Positions 7,669 to 16,127 are shown, numbered from the stretch's first letter. The stretch: DNA of 64,000 nt from Streptomyces venezuelae (GCF_008642295.1 NZ_CP029190.1:3579501-3643500); one strand, 5' to 3'. Translations and numbers: made by a program. Notes: generated by a model not told the origin, from the letters alone.

Positions 7669-7792
7669 GGCTCGGCGCCCGGCCCGCCCGGCCCCAGCCC
7701 CGCCCGGCTCAGCCCGGCTCGGCGCCCAGCCCCAGCCCCGCTCGGCCCAGCCCGGCTCGGCGCCCGGCTCCAGCCCCGCCCGGCCCGGGGGC
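7669..7792. repeat. Imperfect direct repeats between convergent genes
   Basis: The motif GGCTCGGCGCCC recurs at 7669, 7716 and 7754, each followed by CCCAGCCCC/CCGCCCGG-type sequence (units of roughly 38-47 bp). It fills the gap between the stop of the glycosylase gene and that of the HerA-like gene. No function is evident; it may be simple C/G slippage. Confidence 0.6.
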
Positions 7793-7796
7793 GGGC

Positions 7797-9356
7797 TCAG
7801 CGCCGTCGGCGCGCCGTGCCGAAGATCGAACGGGAGATCTCGCGCCCCAGCTGTGTGCCGACCGACCGGGCCAGCGAGCGGAACAGCCCGCTGCCCACCA
7901 CCTGTTCCGCCAGTGACGGCGCCGGCTTGGGCGCGCCCTTCGCCGCCGCCTTCGCCTGCTTCTCCGCTTCCGCCGCCGCGGCAGCCGCCTCCGCCGCCTG
8001 TTCCGCAGCCGCCTGCTCCGCGCTGATCTTCTCGTACGCCGACTCCCGGTCGACCGCCTCCGCGTACCGCGGGTACAGCAGCGACCCCTTGACCGCCGCG
8101 TCCAGCGCAGCCGCGTCCACCGGGCCCATCAGGGACTGCGGCGCGCGCAGCCGGGTCGCCGCCACCGGGGTGGGCGCACCGGTCTCGCTCAGCACCGTGA
8201 CCACCGCCTCGCCGGTGCCCAGCCGGGTGAGCAGTTCCTCCAGGTCGTACTCCGAATGGGGGAACGTCTTCACCGTGGCCTTCAGCGCCTTCGCATCGTC
8301 CGGGGTGAAGGCCCGCAGCGCGTGCTGCACCCGGTTGCCGAGCTGGGCCAGTACGTCCGAGGGCACGTCCTTCGGCGTCTGGGTCACGAAGAACACGCCG
8401 ACCCCCTTCGACCGGATCAGCCGCACCGTCTGGGTGATCGACTCCAGGAACGGCTTCGACGCCCCGTTGAACAGCAGGTGTGCCTCGTCGAAGAAGAACA
8501 CCAGCTTGGGCCGGTCCAGATCGCCGACCTCCGGCAGGTCGTTGAAGAGATCGGCCAGCATCCACATCAGGAAGGTGGAGAAGAGCTGGGGCTTGTCCTG
8601 CACCTCCGGGAGTTCCAGCACGGAGACCACCCCGCGGCCGTCCGCCGCCGTCCGCAGGAATTCACTGGTGTCGAACTCGGGCTCGCCGAAGAACTCCGCG
8701 GCACCCTGCTGCTCGAATGCGGTGAGGGCCCGGAGAATCACTCCCGCGGTGACCGTGGACAGTCCGCCGATGCCCTTCAGTTCCGGTTTCCCACGGTCGG
8801 AAACCAGGAATGCGACCACCGCCCGGAGATCCTTCAGATCGACGAGTTCGAGGCCTTTGGAATCCGCGTAGTGGAAAATCAGCCCGAGCGATTGCTCCTG
8901 TGTCTGGTTGAGCTGGAGGACCTTCGACAGGAGGACCGGGCCAAAACTGGTGACGGTGGCCCGCACCGGAATTCCCGGGCCGATACCGCCCAGTGAGTAG
9001 AACTCGCTCGGAAATCCGGTGGGCACCCACTCCTGAGCGACCTCCTTCGCCCGTGCGGCGACCTTCTCACCTGCCGCACCCGGCGCCGAGATTCCCGACA
9101 CATCGCCCTTGATGTCGGCGAGGAACACCGGCACGCCGTTCGCCGACAGCTGTTCGGCGATCAGCTGGAGCGTCTTGGTCTTGCCGGTGCCGGTGGCCCC
9201 CGCGACCAGGCCGTGCCGGTTGAGCATCGCCAGCGGAATGCGGATCTGGCGCTCCGGCAGGCACGTCCCGTCCCAGAGCAGAGCCCCCAGGTCGAGCGCG
9301 GGCCCGGTGAAGGCGTAACCGGCGGCGATCTCCTCGGCCGCGCTGCTGTCGCTCAT
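7797..9356 (-). CDS. HerA-like helicase/ATPase (DUF853)
   Basis: 519 residues. Walker A is GATGTGKT at 53-60; Walker B is KLVFFFDEAH near 285. The stretch MLNRHGLVAGATGTGKTKTLQ and the later FFVTQTPKDVPSDVLAQLGNRVQHALRAFT are diagnostic of the DUF853/YjgR branch of HerA/FtsK-type ring ATPases. Their cellular role is not established; DNA translocation is assumed from the family. Residues about 430-475 are an alanine/glutamate-rich, probably coiled-coil segment. The last 20 residues are arginine-rich (ending ARRRR). ATG 9356 follows GGGAGTGAGAG. No nuclease (NurA) partner is nearby. Confidence 0.9.
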   Translation of the reverse strand: MSDSSAAEEIAAGYAFTGPALDLGALLWDGTCLPERQIRIPLAMLNRHGLVAGATGTGKTKTLQLIAEQLSANGVPVFLADIKGDVSGISAPGAAGEKVAARAKEVAQEWVPTGFPSEFYSLGGIGPGIPVRATVTSFGPVLLSKVLQLNQTQEQSLGLIFHYADSKGLELVDLKDLRAVVAFLVSDRGKPELKGIGGLSTVTAGVILRALTAFEQQGAAEFFGEPEFDTSEFLRTAADGRGVVSVLELPEVQDKPQLFSTFLMWMLADLFNDLPEVGDLDRPKLVFFFDEAHLLFNGASKPFLESITQTVRLIRSKGVGVFFVTQTPKDVPSDVLAQLGNRVQHALRAFTPDDAKALKATVKTFPHSEYDLEELLTRLGTGEAVVTVLSETGAPTPVAATRLRAPQSLMGPVDAAALDAAVKGSLLYPRYAEAVDRESAYEKISAEQAAAEQAAEAAAAAAEAEKQAKAAAKGAPKPAPSLAEQVVGSGLFRSLARSVGTQLGREISRSIFGTARRRR

Positions 9357-9444
9357 CTCTCACTCCCGAAATAGCCCTGTTTGACACCTTTGCATCAACA
9401 GCACACGGCTGCGCCCGCAGGCACCGGCCCGGTAGGCTTTCCGT

Positions 9445-9741
9445 GTGATCTTCAAGCGCATCGGAAACGGGCGGCCGTACCCCGACCACGGCAGGGAAAC
9501 CACCCGGCAGTGGGCGGACGTCGCGCCGCGCCCGGTCCGGCTCGACCAGTTGGTGACCACCAAGGGACAGCTGGACCTCGAGACGCTGCTCGCCGAGGAC
9601 TCGACCTTCTACGGCGATCTTTTCGCGCACGTCGTGAAATGGCAGGGCGATCTCTACCTGGAGGACGGGCTGCACCGCGCCGTCCGCGCCGCGCTGCAAC
9701 AGCGCCAGGTACTCCATGCGCGTGTGCTCGAACTGGGCTGA
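9445..9741 (+). CDS. Small conserved protein annotated as VapB-family antitoxin in relatives
   Basis: 98 residues, MIFKRIGNGRPYPDHGRETT onward, GTG start at 9445. The C-terminal half (YLEDGLHRAVRAALQQRQVLHARVLEL) has a basic helical look. Orthologues in Streptomyces are, from memory, called VapB-like antitoxins, but no VapC toxin gene adjoins it and the protein is nearly invariant, which argues for a housekeeping role. It is divergent from the HerA-like gene (88 bp between starts). Confidence 0.7.
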   Translation: MIFKRIGNGRPYPDHGRETTRQWADVAPRPVRLDQLVTTKGQLDLETLLAEDSTFYGDLFAHVVKWQGDLYLEDGLHRAVRAALQQRQVLHARVLELG

Positions 9742-9831
9742 TTGCGGGCTGATTGCGCCTTTCGGGTCTGCTCTGCACTATCAGCAGATCATTTGGTAGG
9801 CATCGCCACCGGGCCGCACTACGCTGCGCCC

Positions 9832-10479
9832 ATGAGCATGCTCACTCCCCCCGGCATGGGCGGAAAGTACCGCGTAACGGGAGCCGCTTACCCCCGCATG
9901 TCCCGTCCCCGGCGCCGCCGCCGGATCGTGCTCGCCGTCGTCGGCGCCGTGCTGGCCCTCGGCCTGCTCGGCTACGGGACGCTCCAGGTCGTCGACGTGT
10001 TCCGCGGTGACGGGAAGAAGACGGCCGCCGCCGGCACGGACTGCGTCCAGGGCAAGCACGGAAAGCCTGCGGCCCCGGCCGCCGTCACCAAGGCTCCCGC
10101 CGTGGCGCTCCCCCAGCCCGGCCAGATCACGGTCAACGTCTACAACGCCACCCCCCGGTCCGGCCTGGCCAAGTCCGTCGGCGACGAGCTGCGCAAGCGT
10201 GGGTTCGTCGTCGGCAAGGTCGGCAACGCGCCGCCCGACTTCGACAAGAAGGTCCCCGGTCCCGGGATACTGCTCGGCTCCGCCCGGACCGACAAGGCGG
10301 CCTACTCGGTTCTCGGCACCCAGCTGGCCGGCACCACCCAGCAGACCGACACCCGCGAGACCGCGGACATCGACCTGATCCTGGGCGACGGCTTCAAGGA
10401 CCTCAACACCAAGCAGGACGCGGACAAGGCACTGGCCGTCCTGGCCAATCCCGCGCCCGCGCCCTCGCAGAAGTGCTGA
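9832..10479 (+). CDS. LytR C-terminal-domain membrane protein
   Basis: 215 residues. A basic N-terminus (RPRRRRR, near 25-32) is followed by one membrane helix (IVLAVVGAVLALGLLGYGTL, about 33-52), then an alanine/proline linker and a LytR_C domain (ITVNVYNATPRSGLAKSVGDEL ... DIDLILGDGF). The domain lies outside the membrane. LytR_C domains accompany LytR-CpsA-Psr ligases of the cell wall, but the ligase domain itself is absent here, so a wall-associated accessory role is the best guess. ATG 9832 is chosen; MSRPRRR (ATG 9898) is a possible shorter start. Confidence 0.8.
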   Translation: MSMLTPPGMGGKYRVTGAAYPRMSRPRRRRRIVLAVVGAVLALGLLGYGTLQVVDVFRGDGKKTAAAGTDCVQGKHGKPAAPAAVTKAPAVALPQPGQITVNVYNATPRSGLAKSVGDELRKRGFVVGKVGNAPPDFDKKVPGPGILLGSARTDKAAYSVLGTQLAGTTQQTDTRETADIDLILGDGFKDLNTKQDADKALAVLANPAPAPSQKC

Positions 10480-10485
10480 ACCCCT

Positions 10486-10519
10486 GGTCCGGTCCCGTAC
10501 GCGTGCGGGAGGCCGGACC
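10486..10519. terminator. Bidirectional hairpin between convergent genes
   Basis: GGTCCGG pairs with CCGGACC, extended by an inner CCG/CGG stem, between the stops of the LytR_C gene and upp. There is no clear T-run, as is usual in Streptomyces. Confidence 0.5.
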
Positions 10520-10525
10520 GCGCGG

Positions 10526-11161
10526 CTACTCGGCCGCGCCGTACATCCGGTCGCCCGCGTCGCCCAGGCCCGGCACGATGTAGCCGTGCTCGTTGAGCCG
10601 CTCGTCCACGGAGGCGGTCACCACCGTCACCGGCTGGCCGGCCAGGTCGCGCTCCATGACCTCGATGCCCTCGGGAGCGGCCAGCAGCACCACCGCCGTG
10701 ACATCGTCGGCACCGCGCTTGATCAGCTCCTGGATCGCCGCGACCAGGGTGCCGCCGGTGGCCAGCATCGGGTCCACGACGTACACCTGGCGGCCCGAGA
10801 GGTCCTCCGGCATGCGCGTGGCGTACGTGGAGGCCTCCAGGGTCTCCTCGTTGCGGACCATGCCCATGAAGCCCACCTCGGCGGTCGGCAGCAGCCGCAC
10901 CATGCCGTCGAGCATGCCGAGGCCGGCCCGCAGGATCGGCACCACCAGCGGGCGCGGGTGGGACATCTTCACCCCGGTGGTCGGACCGACCGGGGTCTCG
11001 ATGTCGGCCTGCTCGGTGCGCACGTCCCGGGTGGCCTCGTACGCGAGCAGGGTCACCAGCTCGTCGGCGAGCCGCCGGAAGGTCGGGGAATCGGTGCGCT
11101 TGTCGCGCAGGGTGGTCAGTTTGTGCGCCACCAGCGGGTGGTCGACGACGTGAATCCGCAT
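10526..11161 (-). CDS. upp: Uracil phosphoribosyltransferase
   Basis: 211 residues, full length for the family. It converts uracil and PRPP to UMP in pyrimidine salvage. The PRPP-binding loop is [13 protein letters not shown]. The uracil-binding C-terminus has [21 protein letters not shown], and [15 protein letters not shown] is the conserved catalytic-site region. ATG 11161 starts [15 protein letters not shown] as in all homologues. It is a cytoplasmic single-gene unit convergent with the LytR_C gene. Confidence 0.97.
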   Translation of the reverse strand: MRIHVVDHPLVAHKLTTLRDKRTDSPTFRRLADELVTLLAYEATRDVRTEQADIETPVGPTTGVKMSHPRPLVVPILRAGLGMLDGMVRLLPTAEVGFMGMVRNEETLEASTYATRMPEDLSGRQVYVVDPMLATGGTLVAAIQELIKRGADDVTAVVLLAAPEGIEVMERDLAGQPVTVVTASVDERLNEHGYIVPGLGDAGDRMYGAAE

Positions 11162-11349
11162 AACCCCACAGTAACCGCGCTGACCGCCCTGTGAGACCGC
11201 CCCGGCGTCCCTCCGCCTCACTCCCCCTCACTCACCTGCCTTGCTCCGTCCGAACACTGGCATCAATCCGCCTCCCGGGGGGAAGGTGGGGGCGGGGGGT
11301 CTGCTTCGCGACGCGAAGGAGGAGACGGACCAGCCTGGGATGGTGGCCG

Positions 11350-11535
11350 ATGCCCGACAACCTGACGAGCACGGAAGAAGAGGAGCCCGAGACGGCGGCG
11401 CAGCGCCGGGCCCGCCGCGCCCAGTTCCTGCGTGAGCTGAACGAGGCACGGGAACTGCGCGACCGGGTGCAGCCGCGGCGCGCCCGGGCCGCCCGGATGC
11501 GCCAGCAGATGCGGATGCGTACGTTCCGCTGGTGA
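11350..11535 (+). CDS. Small conserved basic protein
   Basis: 61 residues from ATG 11350. An acidic start (STEEEEPETAAQR) is followed by an arginine-rich helix (RRARRAQFLRELNEARELRDR) and a basic C-terminus (RARAARMRQQMRMRTFRW). Charge pattern and length suggest a helical nucleic-acid- or protein-binding peptide, but I do not recognise a family. It lies between upp and the tadA pair. The ribosome-binding site is weak. Confidence 0.6.
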   Translation: MPDNLTSTEEEEPETAAQRRARRAQFLRELNEARELRDRVQPRRARAARMRQQMRMRTFRW

Positions 11536-11790
11536 CCCGGGCACGGCGCACCACCCCGCCGGCACAACTCCACCCCCCTCCGCACCCCTCCACAACCCCC
11601 CGAGCAGCACTCGCGTCGCGCGGCACGGCACGACGCAAGCGCGGAAGACCTCTCGCAAAGCCGCTGTTTCTGCCACGATGCCGATGGGGCGGGGCACGAA
11701 ACGGCACGCACGACGGCCGTTCCACCCCCCAACCTCCGGCCGGGGGGACCTCCAACCGGCATCACGCCTATGACCAGTGGGAGAGTCACG

Positions 11791-12345
11791 GTGTACTTCG
11801 CCGCACTGCTCGCGCGCACCGAAGACGGGTGGGAAGCGAGCGACATGGAACTCGACGACGTCGAGTCGCTGACGGATCTGACCGATCTCGCCCGCGCCGC
11901 CGCGGTCGACGAGGACACGGTGGTCGCCTTCATCGAGCAGGAAGGCGTCTGGTTCGGCGTCGTCCGGGTCGACGGTGAGGACGATCCGCGGATCTTCGTC
12001 TCCAATGCCGCGTCGGCGGCTCGCAGCTCGTACGGCTCGATGCTCACCGACGAGCTGCTGGGCCGCGACGAGGACGACGACAACGAACTCGACGAGCTGG
12101 ACCTCGACGGCACCGAGGACGGCGAGGAAGAGGCGGTCGCCGCCTACGAGGAGGAAGACGACGACGCAGACGACAGTGAGGCGCGGGCCGGCGCCGACCC
12201 GGCACCCATCGGCCCGCTCGGCGACGGCGACCTGCTGGCCGACCTCGGGGTGAGCCGCAAGCAGCTGCTGGTCATCGACGGGGATGCCCTCGGCGAGCTC
12301 GCGGAGACCCTGGGCGCGACCGACGTGCTGGAGGCCGTCCGCTAG
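11791..12345 (+). CDS. tRNA adenosine deaminase-associated protein
   Basis: About 184 residues. GTG 11791 (VYFAALLARTEDGWEASD) is preferred over ATG 11770 because GGGAGAG lies about 8 bases before it and the homology begins there. The N-terminal domain is followed by a very acidic centre (DEDDDNELDELDLDG, EEEDDDADD) and a conserved C-terminal DLLADLGVSRKQLLVI. It sits one base ahead of tadA. The family is named for this linkage; its biochemical role is unknown, possibly a partner or substrate-handling subunit. Confidence 0.85.
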   Translation: MYFAALLARTEDGWEASDMELDDVESLTDLTDLARAAAVDEDTVVAFIEQEGVWFGVVRVDGEDDPRIFVSNAASAARSSYGSMLTDELLGRDEDDDNELDELDLDGTEDGEEEAVAAYEEEDDDADDSEARAGADPAPIGPLGDGDLLADLGVSRKQLLVIDGDALGELAETLGATDVLEAVR

Positions 12346-12353
12346 TGGGCCCG

Positions 12354-12824
12354 ATGCACGACCCCGATCCCCTGCGGGACCCGTGGCAGGACGCCATGCG
12401 CCTGGCGCTGGCGGAGGCGGCCCGGGCGGTGCCGGCCGGTGACGTGCCGGTCGGCGCCGTCGTGCTCGGCCCGGACGGCAGCGTGCTCGCCTCCGGGCAC
12501 AACGAGCGCGAGGCCGTCGGGGACCCCACCGCACACGCCGAAGTCCTCGCCCTCCGGCGGGCCGCGTCGGCACTCGGCGCCTGGCGGCTCCCGGGCTGCA
12601 CCCTGGTGGTCACCCTGGAGCCGTGCGTAATGTGCGCGGGCGCCCTGGTGCAGTCCCGCGTGGCGCGCGTGGTCTACGGCGCGGACGACGAGAAGGCCGG
12701 CGCGGCCGGCTCGCTCTGGGACCTCGTCCGGGACCGCAGGCTCAACCACCGGCCCGAGGTGATCCGCGGGGTGCTGGCAGCGGAGTGCGCGGAGCAGCTG
12801 ACCGGCTTCTTCCGCACGCTCTGA
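12354..12824 (+). CDS. tadA: tRNA adenosine(34) deaminase
   Basis: 156 residues. It deaminates A34 to inosine in tRNA-Arg(ACG), which allows CGU/CGC/CGA decoding. The zinc site is HAE at 61-63 and PCVMC at 90-94. The catalytic glutamate is in HAE. ATG 12354 gives the usual N-terminus; a GTG at 12345 overlapping the previous stop is an alternative. It is translationally linked to the associated protein upstream. The likely substrate tRNA-Arg(ACG) is also in this window (34478-34550). Context and motifs make this nearly certain. Confidence 0.95.
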   Translation: MHDPDPLRDPWQDAMRLALAEAARAVPAGDVPVGAVVLGPDGSVLASGHNEREAVGDPTAHAEVLALRRAASALGAWRLPGCTLVVTLEPCVMCAGALVQSRVARVVYGADDEKAGAAGSLWDLVRDRRLNHRPEVIRGVLAAECAEQLTGFFRTL

Positions 12825-12925
12825 GGCGTGGCCGGAGGCGTGGTCGAGGCGGCGCCGCACCCCGGCGCCCCTCCCGTGGGATACGGATTTCGGCGCACGG
12901 GGCTCCGTGGGCTAAGCTCTCTCTC

Positions 12926-13012
12926 GGTAGCGTGTCCGAGCGGCCGAAGGAGCACGCCTCGAAAGCGTGTGAGGGGGCAACTCCTCCGTGGGTTCAAATC
13001 CCACCGCTACCG
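12926..13012 (+). tRNA. tRNA-Ser(CGA)
   Basis: Class II tRNA. Acceptor GGTAGCG pairs with CGCTACC, anticodon loop is CTCGAAA with CGA at 12960-12962, the variable arm is long (GAGGGGGCAACTCCTC), and the T arm carries GGGTTCAAATCCC. It reads UCG codons. CCA is not encoded. Confidence 0.95.
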
Positions 13013-13018
13013 CTCTGA

Positions 13019-13054
13019 CCGAGAGCCCCGCCCCGCAAGGGTCGGGGCTCTCGG
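13019..13054 (+). terminator. Terminator of tRNA-Ser(CGA)
   Basis: CCGAGAGCCCCG pairs with CGGGGCTCTCGG around CCCCGCAAGGGT, followed by CTTTTCG. Confidence 0.85.
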
Positions 13055-13106
13055 CTTTTCGGGTGGGGCCCGCGTGACCGGCCGGGGCCGGGCGCGTTGT
13101 CACGGC

Positions 13107-13394
13107 ATGACCACGACCCGGCGCATGCTCGCCGCCATCGCCCTCGCGGGGGCCGCCACGGGCCTCGCCGCCCCCGCCGCCTCCGCCCTCCCGGTGGCCC
13201 CGCTGACCCTCCCGGACCTGCCCTCGGCGGCACCCGGCATGCCGGCCGCCGCCCAGCCCACGTCCGTACCGGAGATCGGCGGCAAGCTGAACGAGCTGAA
13301 CAAGGCCGGCGAGCTGATGAACCTGCCGAACCACCTGGCGCCCCTGATCGACCCGCTGGCACCGGTCGTCGGCCTCGCCGGCGCGGTGCAGTAG
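13107..13394 (+). CDS. Small secreted protein
   Basis: 95 residues from ATG 13107. The signal peptide is MTTTRRMLAAIALAGAATGL to about residue 28 (cleavage after ASA). The mature part is short and proline/alanine-rich with GGKLNELNKAGELMNLPNHL, ending VVGLAGAVQ. No cysteines or catalytic motifs are visible. This kind of small secreted protein is common in Streptomyces and has no known function. A strong terminator follows at 13457. Confidence 0.7.
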   Translation: MTTTRRMLAAIALAGAATGLAAPAASALPVAPLTLPDLPSAAPGMPAAAQPTSVPEIGGKLNELNKAGELMNLPNHLAPLIDPLAPVVGLAGAVQ

Positions 13395-13456
13395 CCCGAC
13401 GAGCCTCGCCGGCCCCACCCGGCACCCCCGGCACCCCCAGCCACCCCGGCAACGCG

Positions 13457-13490
13457 CAGAAGGCCCCGACCAGGGGATCGGGGCCTTCTG
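13457..13490 (+). terminator. 13-bp perfect hairpin terminator
   Basis: CAGAAGGCCCCGA pairs with TCGGGGCCTTCTG with an 8-base loop, after the secreted-protein gene. Confidence 0.8.
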
Positions 13491-13735
13491 ACACGATGGT
13501 CGGGGGAAGCGGCGTCGGGGGGACAAAGCCGCTCCCCCCGATGAGGACGGGACCTTCCAGTCGGAGCCGCAGTCAGGGGGGAAGCTTGCGGCTCGGACCC
13601 CGCAGTGAGGCCCTGTCCCTTGCCCTCCGGTTTCCTGCCAGAACCGGTGGGCACGTGAACAATCCTGCGCCCCTGCCTGCCGTGGATCCCGCGGCGAAGG
13701 GCCCGTTGTGGCGGGTCGTTGGTCCTTAAAGACCG
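13491..13735. other. Intergenic stretch with no recognised gene
   Basis: Together with the inverted repeat that follows, this 317-base gap (13491-13807) leads to a tiny membrane-protein gene. The first part contains a short GC-rich inverted arrangement (AGCGGC...GCCGCT around 13506-13534) but no supported coding frame on either strand. Confidence 0.4.
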
Positions 13736-13769
13736 GGTGAGTGTCCGAACCCGACCGGTTACACTCACC
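13736..13769. promoter_or_regulatory. 9-bp inverted repeat upstream of the small membrane protein gene
   Basis: GGTGAGTGT and ACACTCACC form perfect arms separated by 16 bases. They lie about 40 bases before the GTG start. A TACACT hexamer in the right arm could be a -10 element, so the dyad may be an operator over the promoter. It is too loosely spaced for a strong terminator. Confidence 0.45.
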
Positions 13770-13807
13770 GGAGTTCGCAGGACCGGCAGGGGAGGCCGAA
13801 ACCGCTC

Positions 13808-13969
13808 GTGGACACCAAGAAGCTCATCACGGGCGCCCTCACCGTGTTCGTTCTCTTCGTCATCATCACCCAGCCGAAGCGCGCCGCCGAGATGGTGGAA
13901 ATCGGTTTTCAGGGCATATCGGATGCGGCCCAGGGAATCGGCGAGTTCATGACCGAACTGGTGAACTGA
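13808..13969 (+). CDS. 53-residue membrane protein ahead of sigF
   Basis: Short gene from GTG 13808 with AGGGGAGG about 11 bases upstream. It encodes VDTKKLITGA, then a hydrophobic helix LTVFVLFVII (about residues 8-22), then QPKRAAEMVEIGFQGISDAA and an end at ELVN. The product is a single-span membrane peptide with an amphipathic C-terminus. A good terminator follows 45 bases later, which supports it as a real transcription unit. Function is unknown. Its position just upstream of the sigF-like gene is worth noting. Confidence 0.75.
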   Translation: MDTKKLITGALTVFVLFVIITQPKRAAEMVEIGFQGISDAAQGIGEFMTELVN

Positions 13970-14013
13970 ACCCGTACGCCGGTGCACGCCGGTGCGGTTT
14001 CCGGACAAACCAG

Positions 14014-14037
14014 CCCTCCACTCCGACGGGTGGAGGG
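14014..14037 (+). terminator. Terminator after the 53-residue membrane protein gene
   Basis: CCCTCCA pairs with TGGAGGG around CTCCGACGGG, followed by TTTTCC. Confidence 0.85.
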
Positions 14038-14209
14038 TTTTCCGTACACCGGCCCCACAACCGCCACGATCCAATGTCCAACTTGCCCTCAACACGGCGA
14101 TATACGGTGCTTGCACACAGTGCACATGTCTTGTGATGCTATGACCGCTTTTGACGGATGAGACGGGCGACTCGGCCGAGTCGGCCGAGAGGACATCGAT
14201 AGGGGTGGC

Positions 14210-15058
14210 GTGACCGTGCCGGCCAGTACTGCGCCTCAGGTGCCACCCCAGCAGGAGCCCCCCGAGGAACCCCCTGCGGCCTCCCGGCCGCAGAGCCGGG
14301 GGGCCGACACCCGGGCCCTCACCCAGGTCCTCTTCGGGCAGCTGAAGGGCCTGGAACCGGGCACCAGCGAGCACACGAGGGTCCGTGGGGCCCTGATCGA
14401 GGCCAACCTCCCGCTGGTCCGCTACGCAGCCGCCCGCTTCCGCAGCCGCAACGAGCCGATGGAGGACGTGGTCCAGGTCGGCACCATCGGCCTGATCAAC
14501 GCCATCGACCGGTTCGACCCGGACCGCGGTGTGCAGTTCCCGACCTTTGCGATGCCCACCGTGGTGGGAGAGATCAAGCGCTACTTCCGCGACAACGTCC
14601 GCACCGTCCACGTGCCCCGCCGACTGCACGAACTGTGGGTCCAGGTGAACGCCGCCACCGAGGACCTCACCACCCTGCACGGCAGGGTGCCCACCACCCC
14701 GGAGATCGCCGAGCGGCTGCGGATCACCGAGGAGGAGGTGCTGTCCTGCATCGAGGCCGGGCGCTCCTACCATGCGACCTCGCTGGAAGCGGCCCAGGAG
14801 GGTGACGGGATGCCCGGCCTGCTCGACCGGCTGGGCTACGAGGACCCCGAGCTGGCCGGCGTCGAGCACCGCGACCTGGTCCGCCATCTGCTCGTACAAC
14901 TGCCCGAGCGCGAACAGCGGATTCTCCTCCTCCGCTACTACAGCAATCTGACGCAGTCGCAGATCAGCGCGGAGCTCGGGGTTTCACAGATGCACGTCTC
15001 CCGGCTGCTGGCCCGGAGCTTCGCTCGACTCCGATCCGCAAACAGGATCGAGGCGTAA
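14210..15058 (+). CDS. sigF: SigB/SigF-family RNA polymerase sigma factor (SigF-like)
   Basis: 282 residues from GTG 14210 (AGGGGTGGC just before). A proline/glutamate-rich N-terminus (about 1-35) is followed by region 2 ([20 protein letters not shown], then [19 protein letters not shown]), region 3 ([17 protein letters not shown]) and region 4 with HTH ([21 protein letters not shown]). This is the SigB/F/G type that in Streptomyces controls stress and late sporulation genes. SigF itself acts in spore maturation and is usually held by RsbW-like anti-sigma factors. Assignment as SigF rather than a paralogue rests on the tandem arrangement with a second, closely similar factor and the tadA side position. 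A 150-bp leader holds a short palindrome (TGCAC ACA GTGCA, 14113-14125). Confidence 0.85.
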   Translation: MTVPASTAPQVPPQQEPPEEPPAASRPQSRGADTRALTQVLFGQLKGLEPGTSEHTRVRGALIEANLPLVRYAAARFRSRNEPMEDVVQVGTIGLINAIDRFDPDRGVQFPTFAMPTVVGEIKRYFRDNVRTVHVPRRLHELWVQVNAATEDLTTLHGRVPTTPEIAERLRITEEEVLSCIEAGRSYHATSLEAAQEGDGMPGLLDRLGYEDPELAGVEHRDLVRHLLVQLPEREQRILLLRYYSNLTQSQISAELGVSQMHVSRLLARSFARLRSANRIEA

Positions 15059-15184
15059 CCGGATCGGGTGGAGATCCTCGCAGCGTTTCCCGACAGATCG
15101 GGCTCATTCCCGTCTGTCGCTGCACTGATATGTCGACTTGGCGCTACAGCGTGTTGCCGACATGTGACATTCTGCTGGAACCGC

Positions 15185-15211
15185 GTTTGCCGCAGCCCCG
15201 CCTCCGGTATT
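15185..15211 (+). promoter_or_regulatory. Candidate SigB-type promoter of the sigN-like gene
   Basis: GTTTGC, 15 bases, GGTATT. This is close to the GNNTN-(14-16)-GGGTAT pattern of SigB/SigF/SigN-type holoenzymes. It lies 68 bases before the ATG at 15279 and would allow control by itself or by the upstream factor. This is a pattern match only. Confidence 0.45.
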
Positions 15212-15278
15212 CAGGTGGAGGCTGCGTTCCTCCGACGGGCGCGCCCGACGCGACCGTCCGCGACCTCAAGGGGGTGGC

Positions 15279-16127
15279 ATGTCCGTAGACCAGGGCAGCT
15301 CCAAGGTGCTCACACTCGTCAAGAGCGTGGCCCCTACGGCACCTGCAGCGTCTGACCGCTCGGAAGCCATCGACACCCGCACCCTCTCCCGCTCCCTCTT
15401 CCAGCGACTCGCCGCCCTGGACGCGGACAGCCCGGAACGGACCTATGTACGCGACACCCTGATCGAGCTGAACCTCCCGCTCGTGCGGTACGCCGCGGCC
15501 CGCTTCCGCAGCCGCAACGAGCCGATGGAGGACATCGTCCAGGTCGGCACCATCGGCCTGATCAAGGCGATCGACCGGTTCGACTGCGAACGCGGCGTGG
15601 AGTTCCCGACGTTCGCGATGCCGACGGTCGTGGGCGAGATCAAACGATTCTTTCGGGACACGTCCTGGTCCGTCCGGGTCCCGCGCCGGCTCCAGGAGCT
15701 GCGCCTCGCCCTGACCAAGGCCAGTGACGAGCTCGCCCAGAAGCTGGACCGCTCGCCAACCGTGCCCGAACTGGCCGCCGTCCTGGGCGTATCCGAGGAA
15801 GAGGTGGTCGACGGGCTCGCGGTCGGCAACGCGTACACGGCCTCCTCGCTGGACTCGCCCTCCCCGGAGGACGAAGGCGGCGAGGGCTCCCTCGCGGACC
15901 GCCTCGGCTACGAGGACACCGCGCTGGAAGGGGTCGAGTACCGCGAGTCGCTCAAGCCGCTGCTGGCCAAACTCCCGCCCCGAGAACGGCAGATCATCAT
16001 GCTGCGCTTCTTCGCGAACATGACCCAGTCGCAGATCGGCGAAGAGGTCGGCATCTCGCAGATGCACGTCTCCCGGCTGCTCACCCGCACCCTCGCCCAG
16101 CTCCGGCAGGGCCTGATCGGCGAGTAG
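15279..16127 (+). CDS. sigN: SigB/SigF-family RNA polymerase sigma factor (SigN-like)
   Basis: 282 residues, ATG 15279 preceded by AAGGGGGTGGC. Region 2 ([20 protein letters not shown]) is almost identical to that of the upstream factor. Region 4 is [21 protein letters not shown]. The N-terminal 35 residues and the linker after region 3 (SPSPEDEGGEGSLADRL) differ. It is a paralogue produced by tandem duplication. In S. coelicolor the second gene of this pair is sigN, active in sub-apical aerial cells and used for nepA expression; this assignment is from remembered synteny. A SigB-type promoter lies between the two genes. Confidence 0.8.
   Translation: MSVDQGSSKVLTLVKSVAPTAPAASDRSEAIDTRTLSRSLFQRLAALDADSPERTYVRDTLIELNLPLVRYAAARFRSRNEPMEDIVQVGTIGLIKAIDRFDCERGVEFPTFAMPTVVGEIKRFFRDTSWSVRVPRRLQELRLALTKASDELAQKLDRSPTVPELAAVLGVSEEEVVDGLAVGNAYTASSLDSPSPEDEGGEGSLADRLGYEDTALEGVEYRESLKPLLAKLPPRERQIIMLRFFANMTQSQIGEEVGISQMHVSRLLTRTLAQLRQGLIGE

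Noticed and set aside
9445..9741. An active VapBC toxin-antitoxin pair.
   Set aside because: No PIN-domain gene is adjacent; the neighbours are the HerA-like ATPase and a LytR_C protein.
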